Below are positions 1 to 9,398 of a stretch of DNA of 64,000 nucleotides, piece by piece (within the stretch, counting starts at the first letter, position 1; the number at the start of each line of letters is the position of its first letter). The stretch comes from Streptomyces sp. NBC_01217 (GTDB lineage: Bacteria > Actinomycetota > Actinomycetes > Streptomycetales > Streptomycetaceae), in assembly GCF_035994185.1 (NCBI RefSeq), contig NZ_CP108538.1:124001-188000 (forward strand), read 5' to 3'. The translations under genes and the position numbers were made by a program. Below the pieces are notes generated by a model. That model was not told the DNA's origin, ran no database searches, and saw only the letters and a program-made list of their open reading frames with translations.

Positions 1-245
1 GGGCCGCCGCGGACCGAGCCGCCCAGCGCCTCCACCCGGCCGAGCGTCTCGTCGACGTCGTCGACACCGATGCTGAGCAGGATCCGCGACGCCGCCCCAG
101 TCCCCGGGTTCTCCTTGGCCACCAGCCCGAAGTCGGTGTCGCCGATGCGCAAGCCGAGGTAGAAGGCCGGGCCTTCCGCCGGTGCCCGGAAGATCTCCTC
201 AGCGCCGAACAATTTCGTATAAAAGCCGAGCAGAACGTCCTGGTC
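1..245 (-). pseudogene. VOC (glyoxalase/bleomycin-resistance-like) protein fragment
   Basis: On the minus strand, a frame running from about 245 to the window edge encodes a typical VOC-fold stretch: a segment ending FYTKLFGAEE, then a strand reading FYLGLRIGDTDFGLVAKEN, then ILLSIGVDDVDETLGRVEALGG. This is the usual order of an N-terminal beta-alpha-beta-beta-beta VOC repeat. The upstream end runs straight into IS21 transposase sequence with no start codon, so the 5' end appears to have been replaced by that element. The other end lies outside the window. VOC proteins act as dioxygenases, isomerases or drug-binding resistance proteins; nothing here allows a specific function. Confidence 0.6.
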
Positions 246-1125
246 GGCAGTCCCAGCTGGACGGTCTCAGCGGGCATGCGCCGGTGCAGGAGCAGGACCT
301 CGATCAGCACTCGGGTGCCCGCCGCGTCGCCGTGTGCCTGCCGGGCAGCGGACCAGAAGGCTTCGTGGGCTTCGGTGAAGGCACCGCTCTGCCGGACAGC
401 GGCCAGAGCAGTTGATCCGGCCATCGCCCCGGGTTTGACCAGGAGAATTTCCAGGTAGTGGTCGAGTTCGTCACGGTAGTCGTGGCGTTTGGTCAGCCGC
501 GGATGGAGGGCCACGACCTCCCGCCGGTCGAAGACCAGCAGTTCGTTGCCCCGCAGCAGCAGCACGCGCACGCTCTGGCCGATGAAGCGGGCCGGTACCG
601 AGTAATGGCACTGGCGGACTGTGATCCGGCTGGTCCGGTCGGCCTTCGGTGTCAGGGTGATCCCGCATTCGAATGCCTCGAACGGCAGGGGTGCCAACGT
701 CTCAGACTCGGCAGCGAAGTTGAAGCCGACCGTGGTGAGCCTGCCGTGCAGGATTCGGTTGTCCTCGGCGGCATCGATCTCGGCGATCCTCTCGTTCAGC
801 TCCTCCAGCGAGTCCACCTCGGGGACGGGCACCAGGTGCGTGCGCCGGTACCGGCCGCTTCGTGCTCAACGCCGCCCTTTTCATGGGCGCCTTCCTGGCC
901 GGGGATGCAGTAGAACGCGTCGAATCCGTAATGCGCCCGGAAAGCCACCCACCGTTCTGACTCCACCCGGCTGCGGCCGGTGCAGACCCGGTTGACGGCC
1001 GGTTTGAGGTTGTCGTAACGGATGTGCCGTGTTGGCCAGGGCCCCGGCGTGTGCCCGGCTCGTCCCGGGTTGGAGTGGTTGATCGCGGCAGCGGGCCCCG
1101 GAAGCAGGTGAACACGGCACCTGTG
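246..1125 (-). pseudogene. IS21-family transposase (istA), C-terminal part
   Basis: Minus-strand translation gives an IstA-type core: a segment IRYDNLKPAVNRV, then ERWVAFRAHYGFDAFYC and a KGGVE motif, followed in another frame by HLVPVPEVDSLEELNERI, an RQCHYSVPARFIGQ stretch and a C-terminus rich in Arg and Leu. The change of frame near 865 shows at least one frameshift. The N-terminal half of the same gene lies at 1611-2013 on the same strand, and an ISAs1-type fragment lies between the two halves. IstA is the DDE transposase of IS21 elements. The companion istB ATPase is not present on either side. The gene is inactive. Confidence 0.75.
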
Positions 1126-1178
1126 GATCATGGAGTTCTCTACGCTTCAAGATCCACGAAGGTGCCGTGTTCGTCCCT
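1109..1178. repeat. Imperfect inverted repeat at the ISAs1 fragment end
   Basis: The segment starting GAACACGGCACCTGTGGATC at about 1109 is mirrored by GATCCACGAAGGTGCCGTGT followed by TC, ending at about 1172. The arms match except for a two-base insertion and are separated by about 21 bases. The repeat sits just before the ISAs1-type coding fragment, so it probably represents the element's terminal or subterminal repeat. The partner terminus on the other side was not found. Confidence 0.5.
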
Positions 1179-1610
1179 CCATCATCTCCTGTCGCTGTTC
1201 CCGCGCCTCACGCACCCCGCCTGGAGGCCCTCGGTGACGCTGCCGCTCAGGGGCAAGTCCGTTGTCTGGTCGCCGAGTTCGAGTCGGTCACCGACCCGCG
1301 AGGGGCTTGCGGAGTGCGTTACCGGCTCTCCTCGCTGCTGGCCCTGGTGGTGTGCGCGATGACGGCGGCGGGCCACGACTCGATCACCGCGGCGGCGGAG
1401 TGGTGCCGTCGTGCGACGCCGCATGAGCTCGCCGCCTTCGGCCTGCCCTGTCACCCGTTGCTGGGCCGCTACCGAGTCCCGAGCGAGAAGACCCTGCGCA
1501 GCGTCCTGGGGCGTCTGGATCCCGGCGAGATCAGCGCGGCCGGCTACGACTACCTCCGGCCCCTGCTGTCCACGCAGCCCCGTCAGCCGGATCCGGTGAT
1601 GCCCGACGGG
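1167..1610 (+). pseudogene. ISAs1-family transposase, N-terminal fragment
   Basis: A GTG at 1167 opens a frame whose first about 145 codons match the DDE_Tnp_1-associated N-terminal domain of ISAs1 transposases: VTDPRGACGVRYRLSSLLAL, a hydrophobic AMTAAGHDSITAAAEW stretch, then FGLPCHPLLGRYRVPSEKTLR and LGRLDPGEI. After about residue 148 the frame changes to unrelated sequence belonging to the flanking IS21 gene, so the catalytic DDE part is missing. It separates the two halves of the IS21 istA gene, which implies it arrived after IS21 and was later cut down. Confidence 0.75.
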
Positions 1611-2013
1611 GGAACCGAGCGCGAACAGCGCCGGGCCCATCGCACGGCCACCCGCGCCGAGCCCGTGCGGTCCAGGCGGCGGGCGATCGCGCGCAGACTG
1701 TTGAGTACGAAGCGGCGTCGAAGTCGTATTCCGTGAAGAGGCGTTGGTGGATCCGCCGAGCGGTGTGCCTCTGCTTGCGCGGCGCGCTCAGGTCCTCCAG
1801 CAGCATCGCGTCGATCCAGTCCTTGGCCGGGTCCAGGACCGTCCCCCGGGGTCTGGGCACCTTCCGCGGCGGCGGCACTGCCGAACTCAGCGCCTGCCGG
1901 ACCGTCCGGCGGTGAACGCCGTACTTCTCCGCGAGCACACGCTGGGACAGATCCGGATCAAGACACTTGTCCCAACGGATATTCGCGAACAGCTCAACAC
2001 GCGACGAAACCAC
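1611..2013 (-). pseudogene. IS21-family transposase (istA), N-terminal part
   Basis: Reading from a GTG at 2013, the product begins VSSRVELFANIRWDK and includes an HTH, SQRVLAEKYGVHRRTVRQAL, as expected for IstA DNA-binding domains, then a stretch ending in TARRIHQRLFTEYDFDAASYSTV. Homology stops near 1690-1611, where the ISAs1 fragment begins. The remaining part of the gene is at 246-1125. Two direct repeats just upstream of the start (2021-2066) fit the multiple terminal binding sites of IS21 elements. Confidence 0.75.
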
Positions 2014-2020
2014 CCCGGCC

Positions 2021-2066
2021 TCCCGACATGACCGTGACCAACTACCACGTCCCGACATGACCGTGA
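2021..2066. repeat. Direct repeat pair at the IS21 end
   Basis: The 17-base unit TCCCGACATGACCGTGA occurs at 2021-2037 and again, identically, at 2050-2066, with a 12-base spacer. IS21-family ends commonly carry such repeated transposase-binding sites. The position just outside the istA start supports this reading. Confidence 0.7.
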
Positions 2067-2161
2067 TCGACGGGAGACACCCTGACGTGAACAGGCGGAC
2101 GGCCCAGCGCATTCACTCCAACGTGGGCACGTCGACGCCTCATTGCCGGCCGCGCGTTGTT

Positions 2162-2653
2162 TCAGAAGTGAGTGGAAATCCCGAAGGTCTCGCGGAGCCG
2201 AGCCATGTCATGACGGTCGCGGTCGGCCGGCTCGTAACCCTGATGGAAGTAGGCCTGCTGTTCGGCTGACAGACACGCAACTACCAAGCCCCCGATCGTG
2301 CCGGTCACAAAGCACGAGGCCGGATAGACAAATGGATGTTCCGCATCGGTTGATGCCTGCACCGCCGAACCGTCCGGCGCAAAGGCCAGAGGATGAAGAT
2401 CGATCTCTCGTCCGTCCAAGGCCGTGACTACGAACCGCACGGGCCGCCAGTCCAAGGTCTCTACGAATCCCGCGTCATTCAGGAGCTCGACAACATCGGC
2501 TTCGTGATCATCCCGGAACATCAGATCGAGATCACGATGCTCGCGGGTCTGCTCACCGATCAGTGCGTCGATGCCCCACCCGCCACCGATCCAGGCGGCA
2601 AGGCCTGCCTGCTGCAGCCGTTCCAGTACGGATAACACATCATCAGCCGTCAT
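2162..2653 (-). CDS. Nucleotidyltransferase, lincosamide/aminoglycoside-modifying type
   Basis: The predicted protein of 163 residues starts at the ATG at 2653 (MTADDVLSVLERL). It carries the core of small antibiotic nucleotidyltransferases of the LinA/ANT(2'')-like class: AWIGGGWGIDALIGEQTREH at about residues 17-36, followed by RDLDLMF, which gives the G-G-(W) loop and the D-x-D metal-binding pair. Family members transfer AMP or another nucleotide to a drug hydroxyl. The length is close to that of LinA-type enzymes. It stands alone among transposon remnants, and no ribosome site is obvious upstream. The substrate cannot be told from sequence; a resistance role is inference. Confidence 0.75.
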   Translation of the reverse strand: MTADDVLSVLERLQQAGLAAWIGGGWGIDALIGEQTREHRDLDLMFRDDHEADVVELLNDAGFVETLDWRPVRFVVTALDGREIDLHPLAFAPDGSAVQASTDAEHPFVYPASCFVTGTIGGLVVACLSAEQQAYFHQGYEPADRDRHDMARLRETFGISTHF

Positions 2654-2695
2654 CACCCTGGGCACGTTAGTACACCGCAACCGCCCCCAAAGCGA

Positions 2696-3043
2696 GTGGA
2701 GCCAGATCAACTTCTTACGTCAGTGGAGCCACTTTTCGTTGCCAGGGTGGAGCCCACAGAACTGCTTACAGACAGCCTCCCGCTGCGCGAGATTGCTGCC
2801 GGCTACCTGGCCGGGCTGGAGTGCGCCGACCTCGGCGACACCTACGGCGTTCCGGCCGGCACGATCAACTACTGGCTGGCCATGACCGGGGTTCCCCTGT
2901 GTCCCGGAAGCCGTGGCGTCCCACTGGACTGCAGCGTCCTGGACAGCCTCGTCCGCCGCCGGAAGAACGGCGAGACACTCGCCAAGCTCGGCCCGTCAGG
3001 AGACGTACATTCTGGGCAGATCGCCACAGCTCCCGTTCCATAA
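2696..3043 (+). other. Possible small HTH-like reading frame between nucleotidyltransferase and recombinase
   Basis: The region 2654-3105 has no well-supported gene. A frame of 115 codons contains a stretch with a helix-turn-helix look: [23 protein letters not shown], then [12 protein letters not shown], and a second segment [17 protein letters not shown]. This could be a remnant of a DNA-binding or recombinase-associated protein, or chance. No ribosome site supports the start. Upstream of the recombinase there are short palindromes, GTTCCGGAAC at 3061-3070 and CCGTACGG at 3073-3080, which could be recombinase or regulator sites. Confidence 0.3.
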
Positions 3044-3105
3044 GTCGTTCCACAAAAGATGTTCCGGAACTCCCGTACGGAGCCGACTTCCGGTACGGTC
3101 CGGCC

Positions 3106-3732
3106 ATGGGAACCGACAACCGCCACCCCGCGGGCGGGCTCGAACTCGCCTACGCCCGGGGCTCCACCACCAAACAGAGCCTGGAACGCCAACTCGACGC
3201 ACTGAACGCCGCGGGCATCCCCGACGGACAGACCTACGTCGACAAGAAGAGCGGCGCCACCGTCGACCGCCCCGGCCTGGCCGACCTGCTCGCCTACGCC
3301 CGCCCCGGGGACACCATCGTCGTGTACACCCTCGACAGGCTCGGCCGGAACCTACGCGAAGTCCTCAACCTCGTCCACGACCTGGGCGAGAAGAACATCG
3401 GCGTGCGCTCCCTGGCCGACCCGCTGCCGATCAACACCGCCGACGAAGGCATGGGCCGCATCGCCTTCCTCCTGCTGGCCCTCTTCGCCGAGATGGAACG
3501 CACCTTCACCGCAGAACGCGCCGCCCACGCCCGCGCCGTCGCCGAAGCCGCCGGCCGCCACATCGGCCGCCCCGTCGCCCACCCCGAAGACAAGATCGAG
3601 TACGCACGGCTACTGAAAGCCCGAGGCGAGTCCCTCGGGCAGATCGCCGCGAAGACCAGGATCCCCAAGACCTCGCTGCACCGCTATCTGGCAACCGCCA
3701 CCGGGGAAACCGAAAGCGACATGCCGGCGTGA
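3106..3732 (+). CDS. Serine recombinase (resolvase/invertase family)
   Basis: The 208-residue product begins at the ATG at 3106. Its N-terminus, [20 protein letters not shown], is the resolvase signature with the catalytic serine in the R-x-S-T motif (Gly replaces the common Val). Further family motifs follow: [19 protein letters not shown], then [18 protein letters not shown], and [13 protein letters not shown], which contains the E helix. The C-terminal 40 residues form an [22 protein letters not shown]. The size is that of small resolvases acting on a res site, which would lie upstream in 2900-3105. It probably once served a Tn3-type element such as the decayed one at 5951-8315. The next gene overlaps its stop by four bases. 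Confidence 0.9.
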   Translation: MGTDNRHPAGGLELAYARGSTTKQSLERQLDALNAAGIPDGQTYVDKKSGATVDRPGLADLLAYARPGDTIVVYTLDRLGRNLREVLNLVHDLGEKNIGVRSLADPLPINTADEGMGRIAFLLLALFAEMERTFTAERAAHARAVAEAAGRHIGRPVAHPEDKIEYARLLKARGESLGQIAAKTRIPKTSLHRYLATATGETESDMPA

Positions 3733-4289
3733 GCGTCCGAAAGCAGGATGATCCGGGCCGCGTTCCCGAACTTACCTGGTGGCTGGACGATCCTGAGCTC
3801 TGGAAGCTTCTGGAGTTCGAAGGGCAACATGACGCGGATGGCCTGCCCGTCGATCTGAGGTGGAAGGACCGTCAGCAGCTCCTTGAAGACCTGGTCCGCC
3901 TTCCTGGACTGGTCGACGTCGACTTCGCACGGTTCTTGCTGACCCAAGAGACACGATGGCATGGACACGCTTGGGGTTTCAGTCACAGCATCGAGATCGC
4001 CGCCCTCTTGGTTGCTGAGCACCGCCGCGTCCAGGACATCTGGCTCCTCTGGGAGGCAATCGCCAGAAGCTTCGACACCTGGGGCGGCTTCCAGCCGCAC
4101 ACCCTGCTGTTCGCCGCCGGGACCGCCCGCGCGATCGAGTACGTCGGCGCCTCTGACCACCCGCAGCGGAGCAATCTCCTTGAGCACCTCCACGAGATCC
4201 CCGAACCCTCCGAGGAAGCGGTCACCGAACATCTGGCAGGCCGACGCCGCTACTACATCGAGATCCTCAACGAACTCGATACGCCGTAG
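3729..4289 (+). CDS. Unrecognised protein, translationally coupled to recombinase
   Basis: A GTG at 3729 overlaps the recombinase stop (GTGA), giving a 186-residue product. It starts with a polar, acidic segment, [18 protein letters not shown], and contains [19 protein letters not shown], an aromatic core [19 protein letters not shown], and [19 protein letters not shown]. No signal peptide or membrane segment is visible. I do not recognise the family. The overlap implies co-translation with the recombinase, so it may be a passenger or accessory gene of the mobile unit. Confidence 0.65.
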   Translation: MSVRKQDDPGRVPELTWWLDDPELWKLLEFEGQHDADGLPVDLRWKDRQQLLEDLVRLPGLVDVDFARFLLTQETRWHGHAWGFSHSIEIAALLVAEHRRVQDIWLLWEAIARSFDTWGGFQPHTLLFAAGTARAIEYVGASDHPQRSNLLEHLHEIPEPSEEAVTEHLAGRRRYYIEILNELDTP

Positions 4290-4623
4290 AAGCACCATCG
4301 CCATCCGACTCCCTCAGCTCATGCTGAATGCAGGGGGCTTCGGATATCAGTGCAGACGACTACGGAAATCGACATCGGGCGTCAGATCCACCCCGGCAGT
4401 GTCTCAGAACCGCCTCGCACAACTCACCGGTTTTGAGAGGACCTCCGCAAACGACGACCTGCGGATTCACGATCGGCTCCGGGGTGTTCGCAGAACTCTC
4501 GCAACTGGTCATTTATGCGAGGGACTGGGCGTGCCTGCCCGCCGCCGAGGTGGAACCGGTGTGAGATCGAATGCGGGCAGTGCCCGCGGTCAGGCTGGGA
4601 CATTCGCATGAGCGGAGGCAAGG
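4290..4623. other. Intergenic region with two related Tn3-TIR-like motifs
   Basis: No convincing gene is present. Two segments resemble each other: one starting GTGTCTCAGAACCGCCTCGC near 4399 and one starting GGGGTGTTCGCAGAACTCTC at 4481, the latter continuing through ATTTATGCGAGGG. Tn3-family inverted repeats often begin GGGG and carry a CAGAA core, so these may be old transposon ends. Alignment by eye only. The segment ends with the ribosome site of the following gene (GGAGG at about 4614-4618). Confidence 0.35.
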
Positions 4624-5823
4624 ATGCTTGGTGACCCGTTCGGGCTGGCCGAGGTGCTCGCCGCTGCGGAGGACGCGGCACCGGGGGCATCTCTCGCTGT
4701 GGTGGCGCGCAATCTACGCGACCGGTTCGACGCGCGGGCGGTGTCGTTCCTGTTCGTCGGCGTCGCTGGCCGGCAGATGGTGCGGGTCGACGAGGGTATC
4801 GCCCCGCGGGCCGGCCTCGACGTCGATCAGATCCAGCTGGCCGGCAGCGTCTACGACCAGGTGCTGCGCACCCAGGAGCTGGTGCAGGCCCCCGACGCCG
4901 GGTACGGAAAGCGGGTGTTCGCCCCGGTGACCAACCGCGGTGACACCATCGGCGTCCTGGAGTTGTCCCTGCCGCACATCAGCCAGGAGATCCTGGACGA
5001 GGTTGGCGAGGCCGCGCACGCGCTGGCGTACATCATCGTCACCGACCGCCGCTTCACCGACCTCTACCGGTGGGGTCAGCGCGCTACCCCTCTCAGCCTG
5101 GCCGCCGAGATCCAGCACCAGCTCCTGCCCGACGCGCCCTCCTGCGAAGCCGCACAGTTCGTGCTCGCCGCATGCCTGGTCCCGGCCGACGACGCCGCCG
5201 GGGACACCTACGACTACGCCCTCGACCACGACACCCTGCATCTTTCCGTCACCGATGCCATGGGCCACGACGTCGACGCCGCACTCATGGCCACCCTCCT
5301 GGTCAACGCCTCGCGCGGCGCTCGTCGCGACGGCGCCAGCCTGACCGAGCACGCCCGCCGGATCCACCAGGCTCTCCTCGACCACGGCCGCCACACCATG
5401 GCCACCGGACAGCTCCTGCGCATCGCCCTGGACGGGACCGGCGCACAGCTCGTCAACGCCGGACACCCCTGGCCGCTGCTCCTGCGCGACGGCACGGTGA
5501 ACGAGGTGCGCCTGGACGTCGACCTGCTCTTCGGCGCCCCCGGACCCACCCCGTACCACGTACAGTTCCTCGACCTGCGCCCCGGCGACCGGCTCCTGCT
5601 CCACAGCGACGGCATACAGGAACGACAAGCCGAGTCCGTCGACCTGCCCGGCCTCATGCGCGAGACCGCCTTCGAACATCCCCGCGAGGTCGTGCGCGTC
5701 CTGACAGCAGCGGTTACCGACGCCTGCGGCGGCCACCTGCCCGACGACGCCACGGTGCTGTGCCTCGACTGGCACGGCCCCCACCACGACGGCCGCCACG
5801 CCCACGCCGGAGCCGGCCGATGA
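4624..5823 (+). CDS. GAF domain plus SpoIIE-type PP2C serine/threonine phosphatase
   Basis: The 399-residue product starts at the ATG at 4624 with a GGAGG about nine bases upstream. Residues about 20-145 look like a GAF-type sensor domain ([17 protein letters not shown], then [18 protein letters not shown]). Residues about 160-390 form a PP2C/SpoIIE phosphatase: [20 protein letters not shown], an AGDTYDY metal-site motif in place of the common [45 protein letters not shown] and a C-terminal [10 protein letters not shown]. Streptomycetes have many such cytosolic phosphatases, which dephosphorylate anti-sigma-factor antagonists. There is no kinase or antagonist gene next to it. It is the longest undamaged ordinary gene on this side of tap. 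Confidence 0.9.
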   Translation: MLGDPFGLAEVLAAAEDAAPGASLAVVARNLRDRFDARAVSFLFVGVAGRQMVRVDEGIAPRAGLDVDQIQLAGSVYDQVLRTQELVQAPDAGYGKRVFAPVTNRGDTIGVLELSLPHISQEILDEVGEAAHALAYIIVTDRRFTDLYRWGQRATPLSLAAEIQHQLLPDAPSCEAAQFVLAACLVPADDAAGDTYDYALDHDTLHLSVTDAMGHDVDAALMATLLVNASRGARRDGASLTEHARRIHQALLDHGRHTMATGQLLRIALDGTGAQLVNAGHPWPLLLRDGTVNEVRLDVDLLFGAPGPTPYHVQFLDLRPGDRLLLHSDGIQERQAESVDLPGLMRETAFEHPREVVRVLTAAVTDACGGHLPDDATVLCLDWHGPHHDGRHAHAGAGR

Positions 5824-5950
5824 GCACTTCCCCGTGTCCATCCGGATCCCGCTGCCGGGAAGAGGGCATTCCTCTCCACCGTCCGCGTCGCCATCGCCGG
5901 CCGCGGCCGGTCCGCGCAGGGGGCGCAGGCCGTCTCGGATGCGCCGGCCC

Positions 5951-8315
5951 TCAGCCGTCTTCCCCTTCGTCCTCGATGGCATCGGGGTCGCCGAAGGGCC
6001 GCAGGCCCTGGCCGGGTCCGCTGGCCTTGATGTTGAACAGGTAGCGGCCCAGGAAGTTGATGTGCCGGTCCTTGAGCGGGGAGAGGCGGGCCACGTCCTC
6101 GTCCTTGATGTCGTGGCCCGCCGCGCGGAGCCGGGCCACGGCGGCGTCCAGATAGCGGGTGTTCCACAGCACCACGGCATTGAGGACCAGACCGAGGGCG
6201 GCGAGCTGGAACTGGTCTTCCTGGCCCTCGCGGTACGCCTGGCGGATCTGGCCCCGGCCGCCGTGGCAGATCGCGCGGGCGAGCCGGTGGCGGGACTCCT
6301 GCACGGTGAGCTGCCGGTTCATCAGCCGCCGGTAGGTGTCGTCCATCGGGTCGACCAGGGCGAGCAGGTGCATGGTCTTGTCGATCCGCCCGTACTCGGC
6401 GAACGCCGCCCCCAGCGGGGTGGGGTGGCCCTCGCGGCCGAACATCCGCAGCAGGTCGTAGGCCCGGACCTGGTTGGTGATGAGCGACCCGGCGACCCGG
6501 AGCATGTCCGGCCACTGCGTCTCGATGCGCTTGAGGTTGACCTTGTTGCAGGCTACGGCCTCCAGCGGCCCGTACCCGGCGGCCGGCTCCCCGCCATCGT
6601 CGGACAGGTCGGCCCGCCAGAACCGCTGATCGGCCAAGTCGCGGAAGCGCGGGGCGAAGCGGAAGCCGAGCATCTTGTACAGGCCGAAGGCCATGTCGGA
6701 GTACGAGGCGTTGCCGGTCGCCACCATCTCCGGCTTCACCCCGCCGTCCAGGTTCAGCAGCGTGTCCAGGGTGCAGAGGCTGTCGCGCGGGGTGCCGCGC
6801 ACGACCATGGCCCCGATCCCGGCGACCCGGTCGTTGACGGCATTTAGCCAGGTCACGCCGCGTTTGTAGCCGTAGTACTTGGGTGAGGGGCCGGTGTTGA
6901 TGCTCTTGACGGGGACGACGAAACGCAGGCCGTCGACGGAGGCGAGCAGGCCACCGCCCCACATCTGGGCCAGCTCGATTTGCGACTGGGCGGTGATGAG
7001 TGTGGCGTTCGCCGCGGCGATGGTATCGGCGCGCACGTAGTTCTGGTCGACGTGGGACAGGCGCGAGCGGGTCAGGGCCTTGTTCTCCGGGTCGATGACC
7101 GGGGGCAGGCCGATGTTGCAGCTCTGCGAGACGAGCAGGGCGACCAGAGAGACGAGCAGGCCCTCCATGCGGGTGCGCCGGTCGGAGACGTGCCCGAAGG
7201 AGTCGAGGAACGCGGTCCAGGAGTGGACCTCGAACAGCAGGTCCGGCAGGTCGATCCTGGGGAGCATGGCCTCCGTGGTGGCCTTCAGCCGGGTCAGGAA
7301 CCCCGGTTCGCCCACCGCGCCGAGCTTGTCCACCGAAAGGTGGGCCCGGCCGCCGCCCTCGGGGACGACGATCTCCACCTTCGCATCGTCGCGGCTTCCT
7401 CCAGGCGGTCGGCCATCTGCCGCCACGCCGCGTCCAGCCCGCGGGTGAGCTGGGTCAGGTACTCGCCGGCGTCCTCAGTCAGGGACAGGCCCGCCAGCAC
7501 GTCCGCCCGCATCGCCTCCCACCGCGCGCCGTCCAGCAACCGCGCCCGCGGGTCGGCCCACCGGTTCGAGGGGGCGGCGAACACGTCGCGCCGGTTCAGC
7601 GCGCGGTGCAGCTGCTCCAGCACGCACACCACGTACGCGTCCCGGTCGACCGCCCCTGGGGCAGCTTGGTGTTCGAGAACACCGCCCGCTTCCACATGGC
7701 GGGCACCAGCTCGGCATCGACCTCACGCGGCAGCAGCGGCCGGTCCTTGACCCTCCGGCGCGAGAGCCCAGGCAGGCGGCGCACCGCCTGCAACAGGCAC
7801 CGCCCGGCCGGGGCCGCGCCCAGCGCGTCCGACTCGCCCAGCAGGGCCAGAAACGGGCGCACAGTGTTGTAGCGCAGGGCCAGCTTCTCCCGCATCGCCG
7901 CCTCGGCCGACCCGTCGTCCTCCGGCACCAGGGCCTCGACGGTCGTGACCGCCCCGGCCACCGCCGTACGCGGCACGGCCTCCTCCACCGCCGCCCACAG
8001 CGCGGCCACGTCCAAGTCCGCCTCGTGCTCGGCGACCAGGTCCAGCTCCTCGGTGAGGATCTTCGACGCCTTCGCCAGGATGCGCGCGGCCTTCTCCAAC
8101 TGCGGCAGCATCGCCAGGCGCTCCCGCTCCGACGCCCGCCGCGCCGGGCTGGTCAGCCGGTTCGCCATCAGCACCGCGAACAGGTTCAGCGCGTCGTCGA
8201 CCGCCTGCGCCTCCATCTGGCGCACCACCGCCGTCAGCAGCGCGGTCCGCCGGGGCTCTGGCGCCCGCTCGATCGTCTGCGCCTTGCTCGCTGCCCGTAC
8301 CGAGCCAGCGTGGAC
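5951..8315 (-). pseudogene. Tn3-family transposase (tnpA), truncated and frameshifted
   Basis: Minus-strand homology to Tn3-type TnpA runs over three frames. About 8315-7650 encodes SKAQTIERAPEPRRTALLTA and MWKRAVFSNTKLPQG. About 7690-7395 encodes YVVCVLEQLHRALNRRDVF and YLTQLTRGLDAAWRQ. The last frame, 7426-5951, holds the catalytic half: LPRIDLPDLLFEVHSWT, LSHVDQNYVRADTI, TLDTLLNLDGG, ATGNASYSDMAFGLYKMLG and a C-terminal LGRYLFNIKASGPG. At least three frame changes are needed and the N-terminal DNA-binding part is missing, replaced by an IS30 remnant. The gene cannot make a functional transposase. Confidence 0.85.
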
Positions 8316-8946
8316 AGCCGGTTCGCGATCTGCTGCGGACTCCAGGCCGTCGCCCACCGCCGGTCTTGTCGGCGGGGCTTGTTACGCCCCTTCCACTGCG
8401 GGGTGACCGGTCCCGGCACCGGGGTCCCGTCCGGAGCCTGGATCACCCCGGCGAGCCGGTCTTGCACGTAGGCACACAGCTGCCGGTTCGCCACCAGCTT
8501 CGCCACCTTTGGCCGCCGGGCCCGCCGTTCGGCATGCCACTGCGCGGTGGACGCCCGATATTCGAGGCGGCAGGTGCGCGTTGAGGCGTTTCGGCGGATC
8601 TCCCGCGAGATCGTCGACGGCGACCGGCCGAGCCGGCGCGCGATCTCGCGGACCCCGAGGTTTTGAGCCCGCCATACGGCGATGTCCTCGCGCTCCGAGT
8701 GCGACAGATAGCGCCCCGACACGGTCGGTGCAAGGTTCGGATTCACGCCGCCAGCGTGGCGAAACCACCGGGTTGCAACCAGGGGCGACACACCGGCCAC
8801 AGCCGCAGCTTCGTCATATCGAAGCCCCGGGCGATCGCAGCCCAGAACCGGACACGATCCTCCCGCCATGCGACCGCCGGCCGGCCCGGCGAGGGCATCT
8901 GCCCCCGGTACTCACGAGCCTTGCGCTGCTGCGGACCAACACCCAT
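8316..8946 (-). pseudogene. IS30-family transposase, N-terminal fragment
   Basis: The minus strand first encodes SPGRPAVAWREDRVRFWAAI (about 8905-8830) in one frame. After a frameshift near 8820 it encodes an IS30-type HTH region, GRYLSHSEREDIAVWRAQNL and REIARRLGRSPSTISREIRR, then RASTAQWHAERRARRPK and WATAWSPQQIANRL. The open frame then runs into Tn3 transposase sequence at about 8315. The catalytic DDE part is absent. The opposite end abuts an IS3 remnant near 8950. Confidence 0.8.
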
Positions 8947-8964
8947 CGCTCCGCCTCCGACTAC

Positions 8965-9285
8965 GAGGTGTTGCGACGATCAGTTGAATCCACCCAGTTC
9001 CGGTCACGGAAGTTCGTCCGGGCGCTCGACCGGCACCGGATCGTCGGCTCGACAGGGAAAGTCGGGGCGGCAGGCGGCAACGCGGCCATGGTGTCCTTCT
9101 TCGGCCTGCTGCAGAAGAACGTCCTCGACCGTCGGGCGTGGGCCACCCGTGAGGAACTGCGGATCGCGATCGTGACCTGGATCGAGAGGACCTACCACCG
9201 GCGCCGCAGACAAGCCTCGCTCGGCCGGCTGACCCCCGTCGAATTCGAGACCGTCATGACCACACCGGCCCTCCAGGCCGCGTGA
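8965..9285 (+). pseudogene. IS3-family transposase (orfB), C-terminal fragment
   Basis: The plus strand encodes the last part of an IS3 integrase core: QFRSRKFVRALDRHRIVGS, then AAGGNAAMVSFFGLLQKNVL, then WIERTYHRRRRQASLGRLTP followed by VEF near the C-terminus. Usual IS3 proteins read GDNAAMESFFALLQKN here, so the catalytic glutamate position shows Val instead of Glu (NAAMVSFF). The 5' two thirds of the gene is missing. It is a dead fragment next to the tpg-tap operon. Confidence 0.8.
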
Positions 9286-9398
9286 CCGAACCTGTCACCC
9301 AAACCTGCAGCAGACCCATCCGCCAGTTCGGCCGCTCAACCCGCCAACTCGCATGCTCAGTCACAACGCGATCGACGGGACTCACAGCTGTTCAGGAT

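Noticed and set aside
2913-3728. Arg/Pro/His-rich upstream extension of the 3729 gene
   Set aside because: It overlaps the serine recombinase in another frame and lacks any family feature. The GTG at 3729 overlapping the recombinase stop is the sensible start.
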